This document shows positions 34,388 to 43,455 of a stretch of DNA of 64,000 nucleotides, one piece after another. The translations under genes and the position numbers were made by a program. Origin of the DNA: JAIYCX01 sp964353175. GTDB lineage: Bacteria > Bdellovibrionota_C > UBA2361 > SZUA-149 > DAOLCO01. The number at the start of each line of letters is the position of its first letter. Positions within the stretch are counted from its first letter, which is position 1. Location: NCBI GenBank assembly GCA_964353175.1, contig CAYGUX010000003.1:174040-238039 (forward strand), read 5' to 3'. The notes beneath the pieces were generated by a model that saw only the letters and a list, made by a program, of their open reading frames with translations, searched no databases and had not been told where the DNA came from.

Positions 34388-36205
34388 ATGTCTAAGAAAA
34401 TGTTAATTAACGCACTGTATCCAGAAGAGTGCAGAGTCGCTGTCATTGAGAACGGTCAACTTCTAGAACTAGAAGTTGAAAAACATGATCAACAACAGTT
34501 AAAAGGAAATATCTACAGAGCCCCAATAAGTAGAATAGAGCAAAGCTTACAAGCTGCGTTTCTAGACATTGGGTCTAATAGAAATGGCTTTTTGCAAGTA
34601 AATGACATCAATCCCGCCTGCTTCTATGAGGCACCGAAGAATAACAACAGAGGAAGAAATAGAGTCTCCGTTAAGGACGCCCTAAGAAATGGGCAAGACC
34701 TAGTTGTTCAGGTTGTAAAAGATGAAAGAGCTGCGAAAGGAGCAACTCTTACAACCAATCTTTCTATGCCTGGTAGATACCTTGTATTAATGATTGGGAA
34801 TCAACGGGGCGGAGTTTCCAGGAAAATTCAAGACTCGGGCCAAAGAAGAAAGCTTAAAGCATCATTAGATAACCTTAAACTCCCAGCCGGGATGGGAGTA
34901 ATTGTACGAACTGCGGGCATTAATAAAAGTGTTCCAGAATTACAAAAAGACTTGGATGGCCTACTTGAGACTTGGTACGAAATATTAAATAAAAGTCTAA
35001 CTCCAGGACCTTCTCCTGCAATCCTCTATAAAGAAAGCACCATTGCGATCAGAACCATCAGAGACTACTTAACTCCTGATATTGCTGAGATTTTAATAGA
35101 CGATAAAAAAACTTATGATGAAGTTAAAGCTTTTATTGATAGAACAATTTCAAACTTTGAAACCAAATTAACCTTCTATGATAAGCCAACACCATTATTC
35201 TCATTCTTTCATTTAGATGAGCAAGTGGATGCGACTAACCACAGTGAAGTTACCCTTTCAAGCGGGGGATCAATTGTCATCAACTCCACAGAAGCTGTAG
35301 TAGCAATAGACGTGAACTCTGGAAGAGCCACTACACAAGCAAATGTTGAAAACACCGCATTCGAAACAAATAAAGAAGCGGCAATTGAAGTTGCGAGACA
35401 ACTTAGATTACGAGATCTAGGTGGATTAGTTGTAATCGACTTTATTGACATGGCTGACAAACGCCATAAAGCAATAGTCGAAAAAACTCTTAAAGATTCA
35501 GTGCGATTCGATAAAGCTAAGGTGGAGATTGGTAGAATCTCTAAGTTTGGGTTACTTGAGATGTCGAGACAAAGACTAAAAACTTCTCTAGTCAGCCATA
35601 GCCATGAGACATGCTCACAGTGCCAAGGTAGAGGCAAGGTAAGATCCCCAGAGTCAGTATCTTTGGAAGCTTTAAGAAAAATTCAATCTGCTATGTACGC
35701 AGGTGGGGTCAGCGAAGTTAGACTTCACATCTCACCAGTCGCAGGCTTAATGTTACTTAACTCGAAAAGAAGAGAATTGACTAGTTTTGAACTTGAAACA
35801 GATGCCTTAGTGCGAGTTTATCCTGATGGACGACTTAGACCTGAAGAATATCACATTGAGATTGTCCGCCTCAGAGGGCATAGCACTACATTAAAATCAG
35901 GTGAAGCTCCAGGTAGGGAACATCAACCTGATGCGGACTCTGAAAGTACAGATCGTAGAAGATCAAATAATCGACAAGGAGATCGAAGATCGAATAATCA
36001 GAACAGAAATAGAGATAGTCGAGGCCGAAATAATAATAGAAACAATAACAATCGGCGCGACAATAGAAATAATAATAACAATAGACGCCCACAACAAGAC
36101 ACACGACCTAACAACAGTGATGCAGTTCCTGCAGACCAGACCGCTCAGAATACGAATGTAGAAAGAGAGCCTAGGAATGAATCGAGAGAAGAAAAACTAA
36201 TATAG
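34388..36205 (+). CDS. Ribonuclease E/G
   Basis: This 605-residue endoribonuclease cleaves single-stranded RNA in mRNA turnover and rRNA processing. It starts MSKKMLINALYPEECRVAVIENGQLLELE, then an S1-like region (GNIYRAPISRIEQSLQAAFLDIG). The catalytic metal Asp residues are visible in VVAIDVNSG and VVIDFIDMA, and the zinc-link in CSQCQGRG. The last ~100 residues are an Asn/Arg-rich disordered tail with runs such as NNRNNNNRRDNR. The core is RNase G size; the tail makes it a short RNase E-like form without an obvious degradosome scaffold. The next gene starts immediately after the stop. Confidence 0.94.
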   Translation: MSKKMLINALYPEECRVAVIENGQLLELEVEKHDQQQLKGNIYRAPISRIEQSLQAAFLDIGSNRNGFLQVNDINPACFYEAPKNNNRGRNRVSVKDALRNGQDLVVQVVKDERAAKGATLTTNLSMPGRYLVLMIGNQRGGVSRKIQDSGQRRKLKASLDNLKLPAGMGVIVRTAGINKSVPELQKDLDGLLETWYEILNKSLTPGPSPAILYKESTIAIRTIRDYLTPDIAEILIDDKKTYDEVKAFIDRTISNFETKLTFYDKPTPLFSFFHLDEQVDATNHSEVTLSSGGSIVINSTEAVVAIDVNSGRATTQANVENTAFETNKEAAIEVARQLRLRDLGGLVVIDFIDMADKRHKAIVEKTLKDSVRFDKAKVEIGRISKFGLLEMSRQRLKTSLVSHSHETCSQCQGRGKVRSPESVSLEALRKIQSAMYAGGVSEVRLHISPVAGLMLLNSKRRELTSFELETDALVRVYPDGRLRPEEYHIEIVRLRGHSTTLKSGEAPGREHQPDADSESTDRRRSNNRQGDRRSNNQNRNRDSRGRNNNRNNNNRRDNRNNNNNRRPQQDTRPNNSDAVPADQTAQNTNVEREPRNESREEKLI

Positions 36206-36586
36206 ATGTTAGACGTAGAAGATACTTACAAATCACAGTTAGGCAAACTTGACCTAGACCAGCTCACTCTAAACGGTGAGCTGAATTCTGTCATGTCACT
36301 AAACCGACGATTATTTACAAAAGAAATAGATAAGGACACGACCGAACTATTTAGAGCAATGTGTATCCTCTCTCAATGTTCAACTAAATTAAATTCTAAT
36401 GTCAGCTCCCACCGTCCAATTATTGGAAAAGTAATAGTTTTCATAAAAAAACTAATCTGGAAGATGGTCTCCCCCCAGATAGAGACTACTTTTGCTTCCA
36501 TTCAAGACTGCTTCTCTTACATTATAATAAGTCATGCCAAAGCACTCTCTGAATTAAAAGACTTAAAAGAAAGCAAGTCACTCTAA
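36206..36586 (+). CDS. Small protein with polysaccharide-enzyme-like amphipathic segment
   Basis: This 126-residue protein begins at ATG 36206, directly after the RNase E/G stop with no gap, so translation is probably coupled. The middle segment HRPIIGKVIVFIKKLIWKMV followed by SPQIE resembles the membrane-associating segment found ahead of methyltransferases and glycosyltransferases of surface-glycan loci, but no catalytic domain follows. The protein is otherwise helical. Function unknown; it could be a membrane tether linked to RNase E/G expression, which is speculation. Confidence 0.6.
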   Translation: MLDVEDTYKSQLGKLDLDQLTLNGELNSVMSLNRRLFTKEIDKDTTELFRAMCILSQCSTKLNSNVSSHRPIIGKVIVFIKKLIWKMVSPQIETTFASIQDCFSYIIISHAKALSELKDLKESKSL

Positions 36587-36805
36587 AAACGTTTTATTCC
36601 TGACACTTAAAAACAACTTAGAAGACATTTGCAGTAATTACTTGTAGCCGTAAGTATCCTAAGTCACTCAACTAAAATTTTCATGTATCTATAAGCTCAT
36701 TGTTTGCTTAAGAGCCTAACGGCTGTTAACATTTCTTTTTGGTAACTCTTAAAAAGAAGGATGAATTAGCCACAGACTATTTAACTAATAAATTGAGAGG
36801 TTCTT

Positions 36806-37216
36806 ATGATTTTATCAAAGGCAAATGTACTTATTGTAGATGACGAACCACTAGTGCTAGATATGTTTAAACGCACACTAGAATTGGAGAATTATAATGT
36901 GCTAACAGCTTCTAATGCCACGGACGCGACCAAACTATTAAAGGGGAATTTAATTAACATCTTTATATGCGACATTATCCTTCCTGATCTGGATGGATTT
37001 CAATTGTTAAATATCGCTAAAAGTCAGGAAAAAGATATTTCGATATTTATGATAACGGCAGCACCTAACCCCATAGATAAAGAAAGAGCAATAAGATTGG
37101 GCGCGCAGTATTTTATCAAACCAATTTCTTTAAACGAATTAAGGAATACCATAAATAACTGCACTATTCGAAATTCTGATAGCGAGCATCTTGAATTTAA
37201 TCAGGCCTGTGCCTAG
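36806..37216 (+). CDS. Single-domain response regulator (receiver only)
   Basis: This 136-residue receiver has the acidic pair in VLIVDDEPLV, the phospho-acceptor Asp in IFICDIILPDLDGFQ, Thr in FMITAAP, and the conserved Lys in FIKPIS. GAGAGG before the ATG is a good ribosome site. There is no output domain and no kinase nearby, so it must act through a partner. It is the second receiver-only protein in the window besides 31405. Confidence 0.9.
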   Translation: MILSKANVLIVDDEPLVLDMFKRTLELENYNVLTASNATDATKLLKGNLINIFICDIILPDLDGFQLLNIAKSQEKDISIFMITAAPNPIDKERAIRLGAQYFIKPISLNELRNTINNCTIRNSDSEHLEFNQACA

Positions 37217-37290
37217 ATCATATTAGAATAAATTAACCCTAAAGTGCCAGTGCAACTCAAAGTAAGCAGTAAAAACTTAGGCGGTGCTTT

Positions 37291-37320
37291 AATTAGAGAG
37301 GAGGTAACTTCTCTCTAATT
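37291..37320. terminator. Hairpin between convergent receiver and lipoprotein genes
   Basis: AATTAGAGAGGAG (37291-37303) pairs with CTTCTCTCTAATT (37308-37320), 13 bases with one G-T wobble and a GTAA loop. No strong T-run follows, so it is a moderate terminator candidate for both convergent genes. Confidence 0.6.
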
Positions 37321-37341
37321 CCTTCTTCGATAATATCAAAT

Positions 37342-37908
37342 TCAATACGCCTTTAAGACAGAAACAAAGCCCTTATCCAGAGCTACTTGTTCCAAAGCCT
37401 TCTCCATCCCCAGCGACAAGGCCTGCCTAAGATCATTATTATCCAATCCGGGTGCTTGAAGCTCCGCTTGGCCTGAATAAGTCCCAGAATAGATCCTTCG
37501 ACCCGTAGGGTCCATTAGTTCTAAATATACCTTAACTTGGCTGATCAAAGTTCCTGGAAATCCATCCTGAACTTCTGCATTCCAGTCAACCAACTTTCCT
37601 TTAATGAAAATAGCCGATTTCTTTGATGCCTGGAATCCTGATCGAACCAGGATTCGAGATAAAGCTTCTCGAACGACCAAAGTCAAATCAGAGTCACATT
37701 TAAAGTTTTGACCATTATACTTAATAAAATTTTGGTCTTTACGAATGTCCTCAAAACTTTTTAAGTAGAATCGGCCTTCTACTTGCTTTTTAACTTTTAA
37801 TTCGACAGATTCTAAAGAGGGCTCTGGAGCTAATACAGGATTGCTAAAATTCGGGCCACACGCTCCAAAAAATAATACGATAGGAATGAACAAATATTTA
37901 ATTTTCAT
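37342..37908 (-). CDS. Putative lipoprotein, YajG-like
   Basis: This 188-residue protein has a signal peptide with lipobox LFFGAC, followed by Gly, so it is probably outer-membrane lipidated. The mature part alternates beta strands and helices (DLTLVVREALSRILVRSGF, KSAIFIKGKLVDWNAEV, RIYSGTYSGQAEL), a pattern similar to the YajG and LptE-neighbour lipoprotein groups. That assignment rests on pattern only. It lies 16 bases downstream of queG and is probably cotranscribed. Confidence 0.72.
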   Translation of the reverse strand: MKIKYLFIPIVLFFGACGPNFSNPVLAPEPSLESVELKVKKQVEGRFYLKSFEDIRKDQNFIKYNGQNFKCDSDLTLVVREALSRILVRSGFQASKKSAIFIKGKLVDWNAEVQDGFPGTLISQVKVYLELMDPTGRRIYSGTYSGQAELQAPGLDNNDLRQALSLGMEKALEQVALDKGFVSVLKAY

Positions 37909-37924
37909 ATCGTCATTCCCTACC

Positions 37925-39004
37925 CTACTCTACTCTATCTAACAAGAATTTTTCGGCCTCGAATGCGATTCGTCTTATCGATAAATCATTATCAAACCTA
38001 ACTAAAGATTCAATTTGTGGTAAAAGTTCCCTAGCACCTTGATTCAGAATCACGGCGATAGCATTTCTCACTAAACCCTTTCGTTTGGTGCGCAATAGAG
38101 CTGTTCCTATAAACTTTTCTTTGAATTCTTTATCATCTTTAATCTCTAGAATACTTTTCAAGCTTAGCAAAGGACCTACACCTGACTCCGGTTTAAATTC
38201 AGTAGGGATCATTTGTAAATCTTTTTTACCAAAATTGTGTGGGCATACGTCCTGACAAACATCACAACCAAAAACCCAATCTCCAAGCCCAATTCCCTCC
38301 TCCCTAGAAAACTCTCCCCTATTTTCTATCGTTAAATAGGAGATACACTTCCTTGCATCTATTTTATAGTCAGAAACTATCGCATTAGTCGGACAATCCA
38401 CTTTGCATTGATTACAAGTCCCACAACGTGATTTTATTTTTGTTGGAGGAGGAATATCGCACACCTCAAGATCCCAAATTAATTCACAAATAAAAGTATA
38501 AGTTCCAAGCTCCGGTGAGATTAACATGCTAGACTTACCAATAAATCCAAGTCCACCCTCATTAGATATAGCGCGTTCAAGAGTGGGCACAGAATCTGAA
38601 AATATCCTAAATTGGATTCCTTCTCCAAGATTTAATCCTTTGATAAAAGCAGATAGCTTACCTCTTAATACTTCGTGATAATCAAATCCTTGAGCATATC
38701 TTGCTACTTTCCCATATCCAGGTGGGCAACTTTTTAGTGGCTCTATCCCGCCACTACTATAAGGAACTAAAAAAGTTAGAATTGATTTATACTGTGCAAG
38801 CAAATTGGAAGGATCGCATAGAAGGTCCTCACTTCGCTTCATATAGGACATCTCCCCTGGATAACCTGCATCTTGCCATGCATTCAGGTGGGGAACTTCT
38901 CGTTTTAAACGGGATTCTATTTTTTCTCTTTCTAAACAGGAGACTAAGCGTAAACCATATTTACTCGCTTCCTCCCTAAGCTCACTGTATTTTATTTTTG
39001 CCAC
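37925..39004 (-). CDS. queG: Epoxyqueuosine reductase QueG
   Basis: This 359-residue cobalamin- and iron-sulfur-dependent enzyme carries out the last step of queuosine synthesis in tRNA. Two 4Fe-4S cluster motifs are visible: CGTCNQCKVDCPTNAIV and CDVCQDVCPHN. RKCISYLTIENRG and the N-terminal RYAQGFDYHEVL segment are typical, and the C-terminus has the expected HEAT-like helices. It begins at GTG 39004 with a weak ribosome site. It implies a B12 requirement, in line with the mutase at 39745. Confidence 0.95.
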   Translation of the reverse strand: MAKIKYSELREEASKYGLRLVSCLEREKIESRLKREVPHLNAWQDAGYPGEMSYMKRSEDLLCDPSNLLAQYKSILTFLVPYSSGGIEPLKSCPPGYGKVARYAQGFDYHEVLRGKLSAFIKGLNLGEGIQFRIFSDSVPTLERAISNEGGLGFIGKSSMLISPELGTYTFICELIWDLEVCDIPPPTKIKSRCGTCNQCKVDCPTNAIVSDYKIDARKCISYLTIENRGEFSREEGIGLGDWVFGCDVCQDVCPHNFGKKDLQMIPTEFKPESGVGPLLSLKSILEIKDDKEFKEKFIGTALLRTKRKGLVRNAIAVILNQGARELLPQIESLVRFDNDLSIRRIAFEAEKFLLDRVE

Positions 39005-39148
39005 AATCTAATTTAAAAAGAGGAAGTAAGGGTTTCGCCTACTTCCGTCAATTAAGTTGCATGAGCTATAATAAGACATCAGCCTTCTGCTTAATTATTA
39101 AAAAAGCAGAGGTTGAATAGTGCTCTATGATGTAAGAATAAAAACTAA

Positions 39149-39574
39149 TTATGTACTAGAGTCATCAAATTTCTCGCCCTCACCCCAAGACTCGTCTTCC
39201 TCATCTTCGCTATCGCTATATCGTCTTTCATTAGTCTCTAACTCTGTCTTACAGTCAATACAATACTGAGTGACAGGCCGAGCTTCAAGTCTAAGTGGAT
39301 TAATATCCTCGCCACATCTTTCACAAACACCATAGTCTCCGTCATTTATCTTCTGAATGGCGTAATCTATTTTGTTTAATAGCTTCTTCTCTCGATTCCC
39401 TAACTTTTGAATTGAAGATTGGCTAATCTCCAATGAAGCTAAATCCACGCTATCTCCACCACCTTGGGTAAGCTGATTCATGGAAGCACCTTCAAGGTCG
39501 ACCAAGTGCTTAATAATAACTTCTCTCTCCACTAACAGGAGTTTTCTAAACTTTTCTAGTTCACGCTTTTTCAT
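39149..39574 (-). CDS. DksA/TraR zinc-finger protein
   Basis: This 141-residue protein has an N-terminal coiled-coil hairpin (about residues 1-75) and a four-Cys zinc finger (Cys84, Cys87, Cys105, Cys108) in VCERCGEDIN and YCIDCKTE. DksA proteins enter the RNA polymerase secondary channel and work with ppGpp. The acidic hairpin tip usually DxADRA is not obvious; DSVDLASLE is at the expected place, so activity like true DksA is uncertain. The C-terminal tail is strongly acidic. Confidence 0.88.
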   Translation of the reverse strand: MKKRELEKFRKLLLVEREVIIKHLVDLEGASMNQLTQGGGDSVDLASLEISQSSIQKLGNREKKLLNKIDYAIQKINDGDYGVCERCGEDINPLRLEARPVTQYCIDCKTELETNERRYSDSEDEEDESWGEGEKFDDSST

Positions 39575-39744
39575 AATAGATATTTAATTATTTAGTGCCT
39601 ATATATAGATATATGAAAGATTGACGAATAATTGTAGCAGGAAGGTAAAGGTACGTCTAGGGGAATGCTTTAAGTTATTGAACTTACACCGTTTTAGTCT
39701 CCTAATATCCTGGTAATATAAACTTTCCTTTCTGGATAAATCAT

Positions 39745-41355
39745 TCAATCAAACCGACCTAAAACTCCCCTCATCACATCTGAAATCTCCCCAAGAGTCG
39801 CCCCCCTATCAATACACTCGATAATATATTCCATACAATTTTCAGAGTCTTGAAGGCCCTTTTCTAACTCTGATAAAACTTTCTCTACTAATTTTCCATC
39901 CCTTTTATCTTTAAAGGCTTTCAATTTAGCCTTCTGATTCTTCTCTACCTCTGGGTTCAACATAAACGGAGGAGTACTTCGCTCTGTTTCTTGGTAGGAA
40001 TTTACACTGACAATATTTTTCTCATTCTTCTCAATTGATCTCTGATAATTATAGCTTGATTCTTCTATAAGCTTCTGGGGATAAGACTCTTTAATCGCCT
40101 GCATTGCCCCACTCCTCTTTTCTACCTGCCTAATAATATCCATTGCTTTGGACTCCAACTCTGAAGTTAAAGATTCGATGAAAAAACTACCACCTAAAGG
40201 ATCAACGACATCCATCACGCCGGTTTCTTCGGCGATTATTTGCTGAGTTCTTAATGCAATCTTTGCAGACTTTTCAGTTGGGAGTCCGATTGCTTCATCA
40301 TAAGAATTTGTATGTAAAGATTGCGTTCCGCCAAGCACGGCAGACAATGCCTGAATAGTAGTTCTTACTATATTATTTTCAACTTGCTGAGCAGTCAAAG
40401 AGGATCCTGCAGTTTGGGTATGGAAACGTAAAATTAAGGACTTTTCATTCTTAGGTTTATAGCGCTCTTTTACTAATCGTGCCCACAGCCTTCTACCTGC
40501 CCTAAATTTAGCAATCTCTTCAAAAAATCCATTATGGCAATTAAAGAAGAACGCGAGTCGAGGAAGAACAGAGTCTAACTCAAGGCCTCTTTGTTTACAG
40601 GCTTCCACATACTGCAAAGCATTTGAGAAAGTTAATCCAAGTTCTTCCGCTGCGGTGCTACCAGCCTCTCGAATGTGATAGCCTGATATACTAATAGGAT
40701 TCCATTTACTCATCTTCAAAGAACAATATTCTATAAGATCCACAGATAATCTTAATCCAGCTTCAGGTGGGAAGGCATAAGTACCTCGTGCTATGTATTC
40801 TTTTAGAATATCATTCTGAACAGTCCCTCTTAAATCAGCACTCTTTTCACCTCTTCTCCTTGCTACCACGATATAAAAAGCTAACAATATGCTTGCGGTT
40901 GCATTGATAGTCATGCTCGTTGATATTTTAGAAAGTGGTATTCCCTCGAACAACCTTTCCATATCCTCGATCGTATCAATTGCCACTCCAACCCTACCAA
41001 CCTCTCCCTCAGACATCGAGTGATCAGAATCGTATCCCATCTGCGTGGGTAGATCGAAAGCTACACTAAGACCAGTTCCGCCTTCTGCAAGAATAAATTT
41101 AAATCTCTCGTTAGTATCATCTACAGATCCATAACCAGAATACTGCCTAATCGTCCAAGGCCTAGACCTATACATCTGCGGATGTGCCCCCCTAGTATAG
41201 GGATACTCACCTGGACTTCCAAGGTCTTCCTTTATAGTAGCAGACAAATCGTCATATACTACTTTTTTCTCAATCCCATCGTCTGTAAAAACTTGAGTTT
41301 TTGGCTTTATTTCAGGCATTAAATTAAAATATTTCTTAGTGTTTAAAGGTGTCAC
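39745..41355 (-). CDS. Methylmalonyl-CoA mutase, large catalytic subunit without B12 domain
   Basis: This 536-residue chain carries the TIM-barrel catalytic domain that interconverts succinyl-CoA and methylmalonyl-CoA. Landmarks are YPYTRGAHPQMYRSRPWTIRQY, AFDLPTQMGYDSD, QNDILKEYIARGTYAFPP, and RFHTQTAGSSLTAQQ. It stops at about 535 residues, before where a fused B12-binding DxHxxG domain would begin, so that domain must be a separate protein elsewhere. An internal Met at 41319 (MPEIKPKTQ) is an alternative start. The gene diverges from the carboxyltransferase across 49 bases, forming a propionate module. Confidence 0.95.
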   Translation of the reverse strand: MTPLNTKKYFNLMPEIKPKTQVFTDDGIEKKVVYDDLSATIKEDLGSPGEYPYTRGAHPQMYRSRPWTIRQYSGYGSVDDTNERFKFILAEGGTGLSVAFDLPTQMGYDSDHSMSEGEVGRVGVAIDTIEDMERLFEGIPLSKISTSMTINATASILLAFYIVVARRRGEKSADLRGTVQNDILKEYIARGTYAFPPEAGLRLSVDLIEYCSLKMSKWNPISISGYHIREAGSTAAEELGLTFSNALQYVEACKQRGLELDSVLPRLAFFFNCHNGFFEEIAKFRAGRRLWARLVKERYKPKNEKSLILRFHTQTAGSSLTAQQVENNIVRTTIQALSAVLGGTQSLHTNSYDEAIGLPTEKSAKIALRTQQIIAEETGVMDVVDPLGGSFFIESLTSELESKAMDIIRQVEKRSGAMQAIKESYPQKLIEESSYNYQRSIEKNEKNIVSVNSYQETERSTPPFMLNPEVEKNQKAKLKAFKDKRDGKLVEKVLSELEKGLQDSENCMEYIIECIDRGATLGEISDVMRGVLGRFD

Positions 41356-41404
41356 TTAGTATAGTATATCAAAATTATAGATCATATAAGTATTATTTTT
41401 CACC

Positions 41405-42943
41405 GTGACTAAATCAGACATAAAATCTCTACCTAAGCCCCTATCTCAACTTAAACAAAAAAAATCACTTGCCCTAGAAGGCGGAGGAGAAGAAAGGCTT
41501 GAGAGACAAAAAGCAAAAGGCAAACTAACCGCCAGAGAAAGAATTGGACTACTCATTGATTTTGGGAGCTTTGTAGAACTTGGTATGTTTGTTACCTCAA
41601 AAGAGGCAGACTCAACTCTAGGCGATGGAGTTATTACAGGTCTAGCTAAAATAAACTCCAGACCTATAGTTATCTTTTCACAAGACTTTAGCGTTCAAGG
41701 AGGATCTCTATCTAAGTCTAATTCAGAAAAAATCGTTAAAGCTATGGAGCACGCTGAGAAAATTGGCTGCCCGATCATTGGCCTAAACGATAGTGGTGGG
41801 GCGAGAATTCAAGAAGGGGTGGAGAGTCTAGCTGGCTATGCAGATATTTTCTTGAAAAATGTGGAGTTATCAGGTGTTGTGCCACAGATTTCCGCTATTC
41901 TTGGGCCCTGCGCAGGTGGAGCGGTATATAGCCCTGCTCTCACTGATTTTGTCATCATGGTTGATAAAATCAGCCACATGTTCGTAACTGGCCCTGAAGT
42001 GATAAGAACTGTTACAAAAGAAAATGTTAGCATGGAGGAATTAGGAGGTGCTCACACACATGAGTCAATCAGTGGAGTCTCCAACCTAACCTGTGAATCT
42101 GAAGAGGAGTGTTTTGAAGCGATAAGAAAAATACTCTCCTTCCTTCCACAATCCTTTAAAAAATCTCCACCAAGGATACTAAACGGAGACTCAAAAAGCA
42201 GACAGGAGCAAAAATTAAACCTTGAAATCCCCGAGGAAAGCAACCAACCTTACGATATTAAAAATATCATTGAGCCAGTTTGTGACAAAGACTCCTTCTT
42301 TGAGCTCCAAAGTCAGTACGCTAAAAACATAGTAGTAGGCTTTGCAAGGATAGATGGCTTCTCAGTAGGTATTGTAGCGAACCAACCTATGCATTTAGCT
42401 GGATGCCTTGATATTCAAGCTAGCGTAAAAGCTGCTAGGTTTGTAAGAACCTGCGATGCTTATAACATCCCCCTTGTAACCTTTGTGGATGTCCCAGGTT
42501 TCCTCCCAGGCACCAAACAAGAATGGGGAGGAATCATAAAACATGGAGCAAAGCTCCTATATGCATTTGCTGAAGCGAACGTTCCGAAAATTACCATAAT
42601 TTGTCGTAAAGCCTATGGTGGTGCCTACGATGTAATGAGCTCAAAACACCTTAAGGGAGACTTAAATATTGCATTCCCTACGGCGGAAGTAGCCGTCATG
42701 GGTCCTGAAGGCGCGGTTAAAGTTATTAAAAGAAAAGAGATCGCTGATGGAAGAAGTGAAAAAGATTTAGTTGATGAATATAAGGATGAGTTTTCAAATC
42801 CTTGGCAAGTAGCGGCCCTAGGATATGTTGATATGGTCATTGAGCCAAGTTCCCTTAGAGCATACCTCAGTGAAGGACTAGAGTTTCTAAAAAATAAGAA
42901 GGTAAATAGAATAAATAAAAAACATGGCAATATCCCACTCTAA
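41405..42943 (+). CDS. Acyl-CoA carboxyltransferase subunit (propionyl-CoA carboxylase beta / MmdA type)
   Basis: This 512-residue crotonase-fold enzyme starts at GTG 41405. Features are RLERQKAKGKLTARERI, the oxyanion segment GPCAGGAVYSPALTDF, and FVDVPGFLPGTKQEWGGIIKHGAKLLYA, which mark propionyl-CoA carboxylase beta chains and methylmalonyl-CoA decarboxylase alpha chains. It transfers CO2 between biotin and propionyl-/methylmalonyl-CoA. The downstream tiny subunit and separate biotin carrier fit either a carboxylase or a decarboxylase/transcarboxylase. No biotin carboxylase or membrane subunit is in the window, so direction is undecided. Confidence 0.95.
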   Translation: MTKSDIKSLPKPLSQLKQKKSLALEGGGEERLERQKAKGKLTARERIGLLIDFGSFVELGMFVTSKEADSTLGDGVITGLAKINSRPIVIFSQDFSVQGGSLSKSNSEKIVKAMEHAEKIGCPIIGLNDSGGARIQEGVESLAGYADIFLKNVELSGVVPQISAILGPCAGGAVYSPALTDFVIMVDKISHMFVTGPEVIRTVTKENVSMEELGGAHTHESISGVSNLTCESEEECFEAIRKILSFLPQSFKKSPPRILNGDSKSRQEQKLNLEIPEESNQPYDIKNIIEPVCDKDSFFELQSQYAKNIVVGFARIDGFSVGIVANQPMHLAGCLDIQASVKAARFVRTCDAYNIPLVTFVDVPGFLPGTKQEWGGIIKHGAKLLYAFAEANVPKITIICRKAYGGAYDVMSSKHLKGDLNIAFPTAEVAVMGPEGAVKVIKRKEIADGRSEKDLVDEYKDEFSNPWQVAALGYVDMVIEPSSLRAYLSEGLEFLKNKKVNRINKKHGNIPL

Positions 42944-43046
42944 AGAAGACGGAATGGAAGTCGAATTATCCCCCGAGGAAATTGCTGCAATTGGAGCTTA
43001 TCTCTTAAGCGTGCTCAACCCTGAACTTGAAAGCGAATCTAGTTAA
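42924..43046 (+). CDS. Tiny acyl-CoA carboxylase accessory peptide candidate
   Basis: A 40-codon frame starts in the last codons of the carboxyltransferase and ends one base before the biotin-carrier ATG. It reads MAISHSKEDGMEVELSPEEI then AAIGAYLLSVLNPELESESS. The SPEEIAAIGAYLLSVL part resembles the EEIAAI-helix of small delta/epsilon subunits in methylmalonyl-CoA decarboxylase and related carboxylases. An inner ATG at 42954, behind AAAGAAG and 10 bases after the carboxyltransferase stop, gives a 30-residue form and may be the true start. Its placement between two carboxylase genes supports a real gene. Confidence 0.6.
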   Translation: MAISHSKEDGMEVELSPEEIAAIGAYLLSVLNPELESESS

Positions 43047-43047
43047 A

Positions 43048-43446
43048 ATGAAAATATCAATTAACGGTAAATCACTAAATGTAAATCTTATAAAAACGTA
43101 CTCAAACGGAGTATCCTTCGAGATTAACGATAAGGTCTATTTAGTTGAGAGAGAATTAAGCGGGTCTTTGCAGACTCTAGACAAGGAAAAGTCTAAGCTT
43201 AGTCCCAACAAACCAGGTAGAAAATCTGATGCCAATACCGTGACCGCGCCAATCTCTGGCTTAATCACGACTATCCAAGTTGCAGTTGGCGATAAAGTTA
43301 AGTCTGGCACTGAACTTCTAGTACTAGAAGCAATGAAAATGCAAAATAAAATCATTGCAGAAAGAGAAGGCGTAGTCGAAGAAATATTGGTTAGTGTTGG
43401 AGATGAGATTAGTGAGGGTGAGAGCGTGTTGAAGTTTAGGCGATGA
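43048..43446 (+). CDS. Biotin carboxyl carrier protein
   Basis: This 132-residue protein (ATG 43048) has a basic N-terminal region, a Pro/Lys linker, and a C-terminal biotinyl domain beginning TVTAPISGLITTIQV. The biotin-accepting Lys97 sits in VLEAMKMQNKI. It carries CO2 on biotin to the carboxyltransferase encoded upstream. An upstream TTG at 43027 keeps the frame open but would overlap the tiny peptide gene. The layout resembles MmdC/gamma subunits more than the fused alpha chains of propionyl-CoA carboxylase. Confidence 0.92.
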   Translation: MKISINGKSLNVNLIKTYSNGVSFEINDKVYLVERELSGSLQTLDKEKSKLSPNKPGRKSDANTVTAPISGLITTIQVAVGDKVKSGTELLVLEAMKMQNKIIAEREGVVEEILVSVGDEISEGESVLKFRR

Positions 43447-43455
43447 AGTTTGCCT

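Noticed and set aside
35886..36161. Frames on both strands overlapping the RNase E/G tail
   Set aside because: They arise from the repetitive Asn/Arg codons of the tail.
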